The translations under genes were made by a program, and so were the position numbers. Below, piece by piece: positions 1-6,018 of a stretch of DNA of 36,260 nucleotides. Below the pieces are notes generated by a model. It was not told where the DNA came from. It saw only the letters and a list, made by a program, of their open reading frames with translations, and ran no database searches. The stretch is taken from the IMG/VR virus record IMGVR_UViG_3300020200_000077, positions 1 to 36,260 of that record; one strand, written 5' to 3'. How positions within the stretch are numbered: position 1 is the first letter of the stretch; each line of letters starts with the position of its first letter. The stretch comes from a virus.

Positions 1-2
1 TC

Positions 3-209
3 CACCGTGCCGCCGACTTCCGCGACCGCGAGCGACCGTGGAGCGAACGGCCGCTCCGGCAGGAGCGACCGCGCGACGCGCTCACGATCGCGCTCATCGC
101 GTGCGAGCGCGCAGCGCGTGACCGCTTCCCGACCGATCAGGACGCCGCCGCACGCTACATCGGCGACCTTATCACCGAATGGGCGAACGCGCCGTGGCCG
201 GCGCGATGA
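3..209 (+). CDS. C-terminal part of a small hypothetical protein (cut by window edge)
   Basis: An open frame runs in from the left edge (first complete codon at position 3) and stops with TGA at 207-209, giving at least 68 residues. The sequence is rich in Arg, Ala and Asp/Glu and ends in an amphipathic stretch around DAAARYIGDLITEWANAPW, which looks like genuine protein. The stop overlaps the ATG of the next gene (ATGA at 206-209), the coupling pattern used throughout this genome, and that is the main reason to accept the frame. The start is outside the window. If the molecule is circular, the frame would continue into the right end, but I see no ATG there in phase. Function unknown. Confidence 0.55.
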   Translation, partial: HRAADFRDRERPWSERPLRQERPRDALTIALIACERAARDRFPTDQDAAARYIGDLITEWANAPWPAR

Positions 210-436
210 TCGCCATATTCCGCATCTGGACGTTCGACGATCCAGGCTGGCGGCGGGGGACCGCGGTCCGGGTAGGTCCGCTCGTCGCGCACCTCTGGCA
301 CGAACGCAAGAACCCGCGTCGCTTCTATCTGTATCGGCGGCCGCGTTTCCTGAACACAAATAGAGACCTGTTTCCCCGGCCATTCATCGCGCTCGAGGTG
401 TTCGGGCGCATTGCGACATTGGAGGTGGGGCGATGA
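206..436 (+). CDS. Small hypothetical phage protein carrying an NTNRDL motif
   Basis: This encodes 76 residues if it starts at the ATG at 206, which overlaps the preceding stop; an in-phase ATG at 179 is the alternative. The N-terminal half (MIAIFRIWTFDDPGWRRG, then VGPLVAHLWHERKN) looks like a compact beta-strand-rich phage protein. Near residue 50 it reads LNTNRDLF, encoded by the first copy of a 16-bp repeat (355-370). The repeat recurs twice in the next gene and again reads TNRDL in that gene's own frame. The following bases (371-388) are one copy of a second dispersed repeat. The stop overlaps the next ATG at 433. I do not recognise a family. Confidence 0.6.
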   Translation: MIAIFRIWTFDDPGWRRGTAVRVGPLVAHLWHERKNPRRFYLYRRPRFLNTNRDLFPRPFIALEVFGRIATLEVGR

Positions 437-492
437 GCGACACGAGCACAAATAGAGACCTGATCCAGAACACAAATAGAGACCTGATCCAG
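355..492 (+). repeat. Three copies of a 16-bp repeat, two in tandem
   Basis: CACAAATAGAGACCTG occurs at 355-370, 447-462 and 471-486. The last two copies share a further ATCCAG and are arranged with a 24-bp period. The element is clearly more A+T-rich than its surroundings. In both host genes it is read in the phase that gives TNRDL, although the two genes lie in different absolute frames. Confidence 0.85.
371..388 (+). repeat. Dispersed repeat, copy 1
   Basis: TTTCCCCGGCCATTCATC directly follows the first 16-bp repeat. An exact reverse complement of all 18 bases lies at 703-720, and 16 of the 18 bases recur in direct orientation at 7573-7588. This copy is inside a coding frame (reading FPRPFI). 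Confidence 0.8.
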
Positions 493-510
493 CATCGGCA
501 CTCGGCATGA
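433..510 (+). CDS. 25-residue micro-gene built from a tandem TNRDLIQ repeat
   Basis: This very short frame (25 aa) starts with ATGA overlapping the stop of the gene before it and ends with ATGA overlapping the start of the gene after it. Most of the peptide is two tandem copies of (S/N)TNRDLIQ, encoded by a 24-bp tandem DNA repeat at 447-492. It may be a real micro-peptide. It may equally be the remnant of a repeat-bearing DNA site that stayed open, serving only to carry ribosomes to the next start. No function can be assigned. Confidence 0.4.
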   Translation: MSDTSTNRDLIQNTNRDLIQHRHSA

Positions 511-689
511 CCAGCAAGGCCGAGGCGGTCGCCATCTTGAAGCGCCGGCTGATGATGCTTGAGACCCGCATCTACACGCGCGAGCAGGCGGGCCACATGT
601 CTAGCTATGACAGAGCAGAGGCCGCAGCGATCCGCAAGCTCCTCGGGGAACTCGCCAAGTACGAAAGCCAAATGGAGACGCACGACTAG
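507..689 (+). CDS. Small helical hypothetical protein
   Basis: This gives 60 residues starting MTSKAEAVAILKRRLMMLE. Its ATG overlaps the preceding stop (ATGA at 507-510). The sequence is almost entirely predicted helix with charged and hydrophobic residues alternating (AILKRRLMMLETRIYTREQ, then DRAEAAAIRKLLGELAKYES), so a short coiled coil or helical hairpin is likely. No catalytic motif is visible. Its place in a chain of small overlapping phage genes suggests an early accessory protein. Function unknown. Confidence 0.7.
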   Translation: MTSKAEAVAILKRRLMMLETRIYTREQAGHMSSYDRAEAAAIRKLLGELAKYESQMETHD

Positions 690-702
690 GCGTCTCATGC
701 CG

Positions 703-720
703 GATGAATGGCCGGGGAAA
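703..720 (-). repeat. Dispersed repeat, copy 2 (inverted)
   Basis: GATGAATGGCCGGGGAAA is the exact reverse complement of 371-388. It is not coding in the chosen annotation. It lies between the 60-residue gene and the next gene and abuts the GGAGA ribosome binding site at 721-725. Confidence 0.8.
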
Positions 721-728
721 GGAGACCC

Positions 729-947
729 ATGACAGCGACGTGCAAGTGCCAGATCTGCCACCTCGACATCGTGCGCGGCGACTCAGCGAGTGGATGGGTC
801 CACAGCGCCCGCAACTATGAACCGTGGTTCGGCTCCCGCGCCGACATGCAGCGACAGCTGAAGCTCGCGGCGTTCGCCGCAGTCAGCGCGCGCGTATCGC
901 GCAAGATGGACGCGGACCACGCGGCAGAGCCGAAGAAGCCGGCCTGA
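729..947 (+). CDS. Small Cys-rich, probably zinc-binding protein
   Basis: This encodes 72 residues from the ATG at 729, chosen because GGAGA lies a few bases upstream; an in-frame ATG at 708 has no such site and overlaps the dispersed repeat. The N-terminus holds a C-x-C-x2-C cluster (TCKCQICHLDIVRGDSASGW) followed by H, typical of small zinc-binding phage proteins. The rest is Ala/Arg-rich helix ending in KKPA. It is the last gene of this rightward group and converges on the C5-methyltransferase gene. Function unknown. Confidence 0.65.
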   Translation: MTATCKCQICHLDIVRGDSASGWVHSARNYEPWFGSRADMQRQLKLAAFAAVSARVSRKMDADHAAEPKKPA

Positions 948-953
948 CCCACT

Positions 954-970
954 CATGTCGTAAGGACATG
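954..970. terminator. Weak hairpin at convergent gene ends
   Basis: CATGTC / GACATG forms a 6-bp stem with a 5-base loop between the convergent gene ends at 947 and 1077. There is no T-run. It could aid termination, but the evidence is thin. Nothing else is visible in 948-1076. Confidence 0.25.
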
Positions 971-1076
971 GGCGCGAGCGCCGAGGCGATCGACTGCGCC
1001 GGTCTCCTCGCTCGTTTAGCCGGCCTGCCATCCTCGGCGAGCAGGTCCGCGCGATCGACCTCGTCACCGCCGGTGA

Positions 1077-2627
1077 TCAGGTCCGCGCGCGCGGTGCTCG
1101 TCCGTACACGGCCCCCGGAGGTCGCAGATGCACCGCCATCATTCTCCTGCCTATCCAATAGGCCACGTTCACCGTGACCGCGTTGCCGAGCGCGGCGTAC
1201 CGCGGCCCATCCGGGCAGGTGCAGGGGTCCGCATCGCAGAGGCAGCTCCACCCTCGGGGAAAGCCCTGTAGTGCTTCACATTCCGTGGGCGTGAGGCGGC
1301 GAACGGATGCGGCGATGGTCGGCGTCACCTCTGACGAGAGCGACTCGCGCGTGAACAGGAGCGAGCCGGTCGGCTGCGTGCCTGGCGCGTTCGCGCGGAG
1401 ACTCCCTGCGTCCTCGTACTCGCGCACACCCGTCCGCGCCTCCTGGACGATCATCGGTGTCCCGCGCCCCGTGCCGTCCTCGCTCGCGTCGAAGCCCTCG
1501 GCGCGGAGGGTGTGGGCTACCAACCCTTGCGATGCGAGCGAGGCGTGGGAGTAGGCGACTTCGGGGATGTAGTCCTGCTCAACATGGTTGCGGCCAGTAT
1601 TCGCCTTGAGGGTCATGCCGACTTCGGGGATGTAGGTGCCGCTGTCGGCTCGGTGAGAGGCGTTTGGCTGCGCTCGGAGAGTGTGGGCGATGAGCGTGTC
1701 CTGCGACTCCAAAAGGCTCACGCCCTTGCGGTTCCTTTCCGCGAGCGCGTAGGCGACTTCGGGGATGTAGGCACCGCTGCTGTCGAGGTCTCCGCGCCAT
1801 CCGCGAGCGCCCGGAGCGCCGCCTCCAATCGTTCCGGCAACTTCCTCCCCCGACGCTCGGCCCGCCGCAGGATCCCTGCCGCCGCTCTCGGGCTCAAAGA
1901 GAACCGAGCTGGGGGGCGGGCCTCCAAAATGTCCGACAAGGAACACACGGCGCCGTCGCTGGGCGACTCCGAACCATCGCGAGTCCAGCACTCGCCACTC
2001 CACGAAATACCCTGCGTCTCCCAACTCACGGAGGACAACGGCGAAGTCTCGCCCTCCGTTAGATGAGAGAAGCCCAGGGACGTTTTCCACGAGAAGCCAG
2101 CGCGGCTGTAGCTCTCGAGCCACTCGGACGAACTCGTAGAAGAGTCCAGAGCGAGCGCCAGCGAGCCCTGCACGCCGACCGGCGACCGAGACATCCTGAC
2201 ATGGGAAGCCGCCGGTGAGGAGGTCGATAGCACGCTCGGCGGGTACGAACCCGTCAGCGGGACCGGCACGTCCTTCCCCGGCACCTGATCCTGACCGCTG
2301 TGCGAGTAGAACGTCAGCGCCGCCGCCACCAACGGCACCATCACCATCGGCGCTGAGTCGCCCTTCCTGCTCTGTGCTTTCAGCGGTGGGGCTATCGGCT
2401 CCGGCCTCCCCAGACCGTTCCGCGCGATCCGCGTCTCGAAGACTGTCGGCTCCGAACTCTCGGATGTCTCCGAACTGGGCGACGCCGGGGTAGCGCTTCG
2501 CTCGGACCCTGTTGCAGAAGGCGTCGATCTCGACCTGCGCGACGCAGCGCCAGCCCGCCCGGTCGAGGCCGAGACCGATGCCTTCGATGCCCGAGAACGT
2601 CGAGATGTATGTCGGCCGCTCATCCAC
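1077..2627 (-). CDS. C5-cytosine DNA methyltransferase
   Basis: This 516-residue protein transfers a methyl group from S-adenosylmethionine to C5 of cytosine in DNA. All key motifs are visible: motif I FSGIEGIGLGLDRAG (residues 11-25), the catalytic loop GGFPCQDVSVAGRR with Cys143, ENVPG (181-185), QRRRRVFLVG (223-232), and motif X ALGNAVTVNVAYWIG near the C-terminus. Residues 60-135 are a Gly/Ala/Glu-rich, low-complexity insertion. The target-recognition region repeats YIPEV three times and AHTLRA twice, as I would expect of the phage branch of this family. The start is GTG at 2627. It is the last gene of the leftward operon, after a second methyltransferase, and no restriction enzyme is adjacent, so self-protection against host restriction is the likely role. 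Confidence 0.93.
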   Translation of the reverse strand: MDERPTYISTFSGIEGIGLGLDRAGWRCVAQVEIDAFCNRVRAKRYPGVAQFGDIREFGADSLRDADRAERSGEAGADSPTAESTEQEGRLSADGDGAVGGGGADVLLAQRSGSGAGEGRAGPADGFVPAERAIDLLTGGFPCQDVSVAGRRAGLAGARSGLFYEFVRVARELQPRWLLVENVPGLLSSNGGRDFAVVLRELGDAGYFVEWRVLDSRWFGVAQRRRRVFLVGHFGGPPPSSVLFEPESGGRDPAAGRASGEEVAGTIGGGAPGARGWRGDLDSSGAYIPEVAYALAERNRKGVSLLESQDTLIAHTLRAQPNASHRADSGTYIPEVGMTLKANTGRNHVEQDYIPEVAYSHASLASQGLVAHTLRAEGFDASEDGTGRGTPMIVQEARTGVREYEDAGSLRANAPGTQPTGSLLFTRESLSSEVTPTIAASVRRLTPTECEALQGFPRGWSCLCDADPCTCPDGPRYAALGNAVTVNVAYWIGRRMMAVHLRPPGAVYGRAPRART

Positions 2628-2679
2628 GATCTGCTCTCACCGTGTTTTGCATGTCTAGCACACCCTTCTGCACTCGCAT

Positions 2680-4008
2680 CTACAGCGCCATTCCGAGCTG
2701 CATCGCCGCCCGCCACTTCTCGATGCCCGCGACGTACTCGGCCTCCTTCTCGATGAGGATGCAGCGGAAACCCTCAGCGAGCGCCGCCTGCCCAGTGGTG
2801 CCCGACCCGGCGAAGGGGTCGAGCACGAGCCCACCCGGCGGCGTGACGAGGCGGCAGAGCCAGCGCATGAGGTCGACGGGTTTCACCGTCGGGTGCGTGT
2901 TGCCCTTGCCGCGATCCTGCTTGTCGGCCTTCGCGGTGTAGAAGAAGCGCGAGGCGCCGCCGGTATCGCCGTAGGTCTCGCTGACCATGTAGCCCGCGCG
3001 CGAGCGCCCCGTTACAGTCCGCACCGGTGCTTCCCGACCCGGCGAGTAAAAGGCGTGCATCTTCCCGCTCGGGTGTTCTCCGCTCTGATCGTCCAGCATC
3101 GCTGCCGCGTCCTCATCGAGGACGACGTTCGCGGGCCAGCGGCCTTCCGGTTGCGAGAACTCACCAGGCTTGCGCTTGAACTCACCGCCCTCCCAGCGTC
3201 GAATGCGACCCGCATCCGTCTCGGGTGAATACGCTCCACCGTTGAGGTTGTCAGATGTCGCAATGCGACAGCCGTCGATGTTCAGTGCGCCCGTGCCATG
3301 TCTTTCGACGTTCTGGGCTACGGTGCCGGCGAGCGGCTTGCGGGCGAGGATGATCGGCTCCCACGCTGGTTTGAGCGCCGTGCCCCAGCCCTGCCACTTG
3401 CGAGCGAGATCGGTGGCGGGAGCTGTATCCCATCGGTTATCGGTTTGCCCTCGCCCGTATACCTGCGTCGTGTCGTCCTTTGGGCGTTGCCCCATAATAT
3501 GCTGCCACCTGTTGGGACCGACAACCTCTCGCTCCGCGCCCTTCGCCTTGTCAATGGCCCTACTCACGTCCAGCGACTTCGGGAAGCCCTGCCCGTACAG
3601 CCACATGAGGCAGTCGCGGATCTCGAAGCCCGCGTCCTCGATGGCAATGGTCATGCGGTGGAAGGTGCGGGTGCCGCCGAAGGCGAGCAGGTGGCCCCCC
3701 GGCTTCAGGACGCGCAGAGCTTCGCGGGCCCATGTCTCTGACCACTGCTGGAACATGGGGCCGTCCGTCGCGTGAAGTTCGACCCGAGCAGCCAGATATG
3801 GCCCCGATGAGCTTTTGTGTCCCCGACCCTTCGGCGTCATTTCGTCTGGCCGTGGGCGCGTGACCTTCCACGGCGCGTCCCAGTCCTTGCCCATGAACTC
3901 GAGGCCGTAGGGCGGGTCGGTCACGATGGCGTCCACGCTCGCCTCGGCCATGCCCGCCATTACCTCGACGCAGTCACCATGCACTATCCGCAGTGGATCG
4001 GCGGTCAT
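2680..4008 (-). CDS. Beta-class DNA methyltransferase (probably N6-adenine)
   Basis: This encodes 442 residues. The catalytic motif TDPPYG (DPPY at 31-34) comes first, and the SAM-binding motif DPFAGSGTTG (397-406) lies near the C-terminus, followed by the ILIEKEAEY strand. That circular order defines the beta class. DPPY rather than SPPY favours N6-adenine over N4-cytosine, but sequence alone does not settle it. The central 150-330 region, with GTGALNIDGCRI and GRWPANVVLDE, is typical of phage and prophage enzymes of this type. The start at 4008 follows a GGGGAGG site. It lies between a 28-residue micro-gene and the C5 methyltransferase, and the two enzymes together would modify two different targets. 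Confidence 0.92.
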   Translation of the reverse strand: MTADPLRIVHGDCVEVMAGMAEASVDAIVTDPPYGLEFMGKDWDAPWKVTRPRPDEMTPKGRGHKSSSGPYLAARVELHATDGPMFQQWSETWAREALRVLKPGGHLLAFGGTRTFHRMTIAIEDAGFEIRDCLMWLYGQGFPKSLDVSRAIDKAKGAEREVVGPNRWQHIMGQRPKDDTTQVYGRGQTDNRWDTAPATDLARKWQGWGTALKPAWEPIILARKPLAGTVAQNVERHGTGALNIDGCRIATSDNLNGGAYSPETDAGRIRRWEGGEFKRKPGEFSQPEGRWPANVVLDEDAAAMLDDQSGEHPSGKMHAFYSPGREAPVRTVTGRSRAGYMVSETYGDTGGASRFFYTAKADKQDRGKGNTHPTVKPVDLMRWLCRLVTPPGGLVLDPFAGSGTTGQAALAEGFRCILIEKEAEYVAGIEKWRAAMQLGMAL

Positions 4009-4021
4009 TCATCCTCCCCAA

Positions 4022-4108
4022 TTACAGCGCCATCGCCATCTGCCGGGGACGCTCGAGGCGGTCCAGCAGTTTCGTGGCCTCGCGGAGGGTAACGGGCCGC
4101 AACTTCAC
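4022..4108 (-). CDS. 28-residue micro-gene upstream of the methyltransferase
   Basis: This short frame begins with GTG at 4108, overlapping the stop of the NinG-like gene (GTGA), and ends with TAA at 4022. A strong GGGGAGG site precedes the start. The peptide (VKLRPVTLREATKLLDRLER, then PRQMAMAL) is a plausible single amphipathic helix. Its stop is just upstream of the methyltransferase ribosome binding site, so it may serve translational coupling as much as a peptide function. No homology recognised. Confidence 0.55.
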   Translation of the reverse strand: MKLRPVTLREATKLLDRLERPRQMAMAL

Positions 4109-4641
4109 CTCCCCATCTCACCAATGACCGCGGCGTAGTCCGGCCTGCCCTTGAAGGTGAGCGCGGTGCGGCGCAGCTCGTCGTACACCGCCGAGCCGAG
4201 CACCCGCCGACCTCGCTCCTCAGCCTCTAGTGGCCGTTCGGTAAGCCGCTTGTGGCAGCGGAAGCACAGGCACTCGGCATTCAGCCTGACGTATCGAACG
4301 CCCAAGTAGCGCCGCGAGATGAAGTGACTACATTGCAGGTTGGTCGTTGCCCCGCATGCCTCACAGCGTCCACCCTTGCGCACCTCGAGCGAGAACAGCC
4401 GGTCGGCCTCGCGCTTGGCATGGGTGAGGCAGTAGAAGCGAACCTCGGGCTCGCGGCAATGACAGGCAGCGCCATGAGGGCCGGGACAGTCGGAGATGTT
4501 CGCACCGACCACCCCCGCCCTCTTACACCCGCGCACCATGCAGCGCGGCGAGCGGGTGCGCCGTGGCGTCTTGCGTTTGGGCCGCGGACCCACCTTCCTT
4601 TGCGTTATGCCTTGCCTCCTTCGGCCACCACGGCACGTCAC
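4105..4641 (-). CDS. NinG/Rap-like HNH-type recombination nuclease
   Basis: This is 178 residues if started at the GTG at 4641, which overlaps the previous stop. The C-terminal half has CEACG, then QCSHFISRRYLGVRYVRLN, then CLCFRCHK, closely resembling the zinc and GHFISR-type signature of lambda NinG (Rap), a nuclease that helps resolve recombination intermediates. The N-terminus is a basic Arg/Lys-rich stretch followed by a second Cys/His group (CMVRGCKRAG, CPGPHGAACHCRE, CLTHAK). A possible alternative start is an ATA at 4606-4608, six bases after AAGGAGG, the same geometry as the tail-fibre gene at 13025. It sits with DNA-modification genes, which fits a DNA-metabolism role. Confidence 0.75.
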   Translation of the reverse strand: MTCRGGRRRQGITQRKVGPRPKRKTPRRTRSPRCMVRGCKRAGVVGANISDCPGPHGAACHCREPEVRFYCLTHAKREADRLFSLEVRKGGRCEACGATTNLQCSHFISRRYLGVRYVRLNAECLCFRCHKRLTERPLEAEERGRRVLGSAVYDELRRTALTFKGRPDYAAVIGEMGR

Positions 4642-4928
4642 GACGTTGTCCGCGTCGGCTCAGGCAGCGCCAGAACGCGTCGGTCCTCGTGATACGTCCA
4701 CTCGACGCTGACTACACCATGCGTGCGCGCGTGACGCGCGAAGGCATCGAGCGCCTCGCGACGCGTGCGGTACGACCGACGAGACTCCCACCAGCACTTC
4801 TTTTTCGGACTGCGACTCAGCCAGCAGCGAGCGCGGTACGTGAGAATGAATGTTCCTGTGGGCTTCAATTTAGGCGCGCTATCCTGACTGATCGACAACG
4901 CTATCAGGTACGCCAGCGTCTTATTCAA
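4638..4928 (-). CDS. Tandemly duplicated small protein, downstream copy
   Basis: This encodes 96 residues from TTG at 4928. The TTG start is chosen because the bases just upstream (GGTGTGACCG) are identical to those before the sister gene at 5263. The C-terminal half (KCWWESRRSYRTRREALDAF and on to RRVLALPEPTR) is nearly identical to that protein. The motif looks like a small basic alpha/beta domain with a conserved CWW and a long Arg-rich helix. N-terminal halves of the two copies differ apart from a shared RARC. Its stop overlaps the NinG-like start (GTGA). Function unknown; nucleic-acid binding is plausible from its charge. Confidence 0.65.
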   Translation of the reverse strand: MNKTLAYLIALSISQDSAPKLKPTGTFILTYRARCWLSRSPKKKCWWESRRSYRTRREALDAFARHARTHGVVSVEWTYHEDRRVLALPEPTRTTS

Positions 4929-5138
4929 CGGTCACACCCCTGTTCTGCGGGGATCCTTTACAATCGCACGGAACACCTCGGTCACCGGGTCGGCTCAGGC
5001 AGCGCCAGAACGCGTCGGATCCCGTGATACCCAACCCACTCGACGAGGACGGCACCATGCGTGCGCGCGTGACGCGCGAAGGCATCGAGCGCCTCGCGAC
5101 GCGTGCGGTACGACCGACGAGACTCCCACCAGCACTTC
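4654..5138. repeat. Recent tandem duplication (86 bp and 30 bp exact blocks)
   Basis: Bases 4715-4800 are identical to 5053-5138 (86 bp), and 4654-4683 are identical to 4989-5018 (30 bp). The offset is 338 and 335 bp respectively. The two genes also share AACGGTCACACC over their start sites (4927-4938 and 5261-5272), so the duplicated unit was a whole gene with its ribosome binding site. Confidence 0.9.
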
Positions 5139-5263
5139 GTCCACGGAGTGCGGCTCGGCTGATGAGTCCAACGGGCCGCACCGGATAGGAGCGGCAGATA
5201 GGAGAAGAACATGCCGCAGCGAGCGCGGAACCTGCGAACCTCGACCACCTCTCTCGCCGCCAA
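4982..5263 (-). CDS. Tandemly duplicated small protein, upstream copy
   Basis: This encodes 93 residues from TTG at 5263 and is the first gene of the leftward operon. It shares the KCWWESRRSYRTRREALDAF block and the RRVLALPEPTR tail with the next gene, and an 86-bp stretch of DNA is identical between them. The frame was chosen because only this one aligns with the paralogue; overlapping frames at 4921-5181 and 4995-5270 do not. The N-terminus carries a short hydrophobic segment (CGMFFSYLPLLSGAARW). Translation would begin about 50 bases downstream of the predicted leftward promoter. Function unknown. Confidence 0.65.
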   Translation of the reverse strand: MAAREVVEVRRFRARCGMFFSYLPLLSGAARWTHQPSRTPWTKCWWESRRSYRTRREALDAFARHARTHGAVLVEWVGYHGIRRVLALPEPTR

Positions 5264-5311
5264 CGGTCACACCTTCCCTAGCCGCCGCACGATCTCCGCT
5301 AGCACGAGCGC

Positions 5312-5340
5312 AGATTACAAGCCTGTTGACACGTCGTCAA
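5312..5340 (-). promoter_or_regulatory. Leftward early promoter overlapping the rightward one
   Basis: On the minus strand TTGACG (5340-5335) is followed after 17 bases by TAATCT (5317-5312). It would drive the 5263-to-1077 operon. Its -35 box lies in the same palindrome as the -35 box of the opposing promoter. Confidence 0.65.
5326..5340. promoter_or_regulatory. Palindromic operator shared by both promoters
   Basis: TTGAC-ACGTC-GTCAA has perfect 5-bp arms and covers the -35 boxes of both divergent promoters. A dimeric repressor bound here would close both promoters at once. The adjacent HTH gene is the obvious candidate, but that is inference. Confidence 0.55.
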
Positions 5341-5355
5341 GTAGTCTGCTAATGT
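5326..5355 (+). promoter_or_regulatory. Rightward early promoter (extended -10, near-leaderless)
   Basis: TTGACA (5326-5331) and TAATGT (5350-5355) are separated by 18 bases, with TG one base upstream of the -10 (TGC-TAATGT). Transcription would start around 5361-5363, at or within a few bases of the ATG at 5364, so the first gene is probably translated from a leaderless or almost leaderless mRNA. Confidence 0.7.
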
Positions 5356-5363
5356 AGCCGATC

Positions 5364-5561
5364 ATGAACAAAGATGTACGCGCGGCCCTCGAGCGTGCCT
5401 ACCGCGAGCACAAGACCTACCGCGCCACCGGAGAAGCGCTTGGCGTGAGCGGAGCGCACATCCACGATCTGCTCCACAACCGCCGTGAACCCGGAGCCAA
5501 GCTGCTCCGGCGACTCGGCTTCCGCAAGGTGATCGCCCCCCTTTACGAGCGGATCTCATGA
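5364..5561 (+). CDS. Small helix-turn-helix regulator (Cro-like)
   Basis: This encodes 65 residues. The central segment YRATGEALGVSGAHIHDLLH reads as a helix-turn-helix, and RREPGAKLLRRLGFRKVIAP follows as in short XRE/Cro-type proteins: Ala/Gly at the turn, then Ser-Gly-Ala-His at the start of the recognition helix. It is the first gene right of the divergent promoters and begins only 9 bases after the predicted -10. It therefore probably binds the palindrome at 5326-5340 and controls both operons, including itself. Its stop overlaps the next ATG (ATGA). Confidence 0.75.
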   Translation: MNKDVRAALERAYREHKTYRATGEALGVSGAHIHDLLHNRREPGAKLLRRLGFRKVIAPLYERIS

Positions 5562-5812
5562 GCGCGACGGACTGCCTGACCTGTTTCCACCCTTACGCCG
5601 AGCACACCTCCTACGGCTGCGCGGCGGTCATCCAGCGCTACCGCATGGAGGACTCCTCGCCTGACGAGTGCGTCTGCACTGTGAGGGTGTGCGACGGCTG
5701 CCTCTCACCGAAGCGATGCAGCGCGTCCTGCCCATGCGCTGACTGTCTGAACGAGGCCGACGCCGGCGAGCGTGCCAAGCGCGATGCTTACTACGACGGT
5801 ATCCGAGCGTGA
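5558..5812 (+). CDS. Cys-rich, probably zinc-binding protein
   Basis: This encodes 84 residues with 12 cysteines. They are grouped as CLTCFHPYAEH, CVCTVRVCDGC, then CSASCPCADCL, with His12 and His16 near the first pair. Such spacing suggests two or three small zinc sites. The start overlaps the previous stop (ATGA at 5558-5561), and the stop overlaps the next GTG. The remaining C-terminus is acidic helix. It does not match a named family that I recognise, and it belongs to the coupled early operon controlled by the 5326 promoter. Confidence 0.75.
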   Translation: MSATDCLTCFHPYAEHTSYGCAAVIQRYRMEDSSPDECVCTVRVCDGCLSPKRCSASCPCADCLNEADAGERAKRDAYYDGIRA

Positions 5813-6018
5813 CCTGCGCCGAGTGCGGACGCTCCGTCCGCAAGCTCGAGGTCAGTGGTCGCTGGATGCACGATATTCCGTTCCCCGCTGTGGGCTTCCG
5901 CGAGGCCGTGGTCGCGGGCGGGACCGCAGCGGTCGCTGCCAAGACCGAATGGGGCCGCGAGATCGGCATGTTCATCTTGGCCACGGCACACAACGCACGT
6001 CCAAAGGAGGATGAATGA
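5809..6018 (+). CDS. Small protein with an N-terminal CxxC pair
   Basis: This encodes 69 residues from GTG at 5809, overlapping the previous stop (GTGA). It opens with TCAECGRSVRKLEVSGRWMH, a CxxC zinc-ribbon-like half site with a following His. A Gly/Ala-rich segment (AVVAGGTAAVAAKTEWG) and a hydrophobic MFILATAH stretch follow. It ends inside the AAAGGAGG site and ATGA start of the next gene, so the two are tightly coupled. Function unknown. Confidence 0.65.
   Translation: MTCAECGRSVRKLEVSGRWMHDIPFPAVGFREAVVAGGTAAVAAKTEWGREIGMFILATAHNARPKEDE

Noticed and set aside
4921-5181. Alternative frame over the duplicated small gene
   Set aside because: Only the frame at 4982-5263 aligns with the paralogue at 4638-4928.
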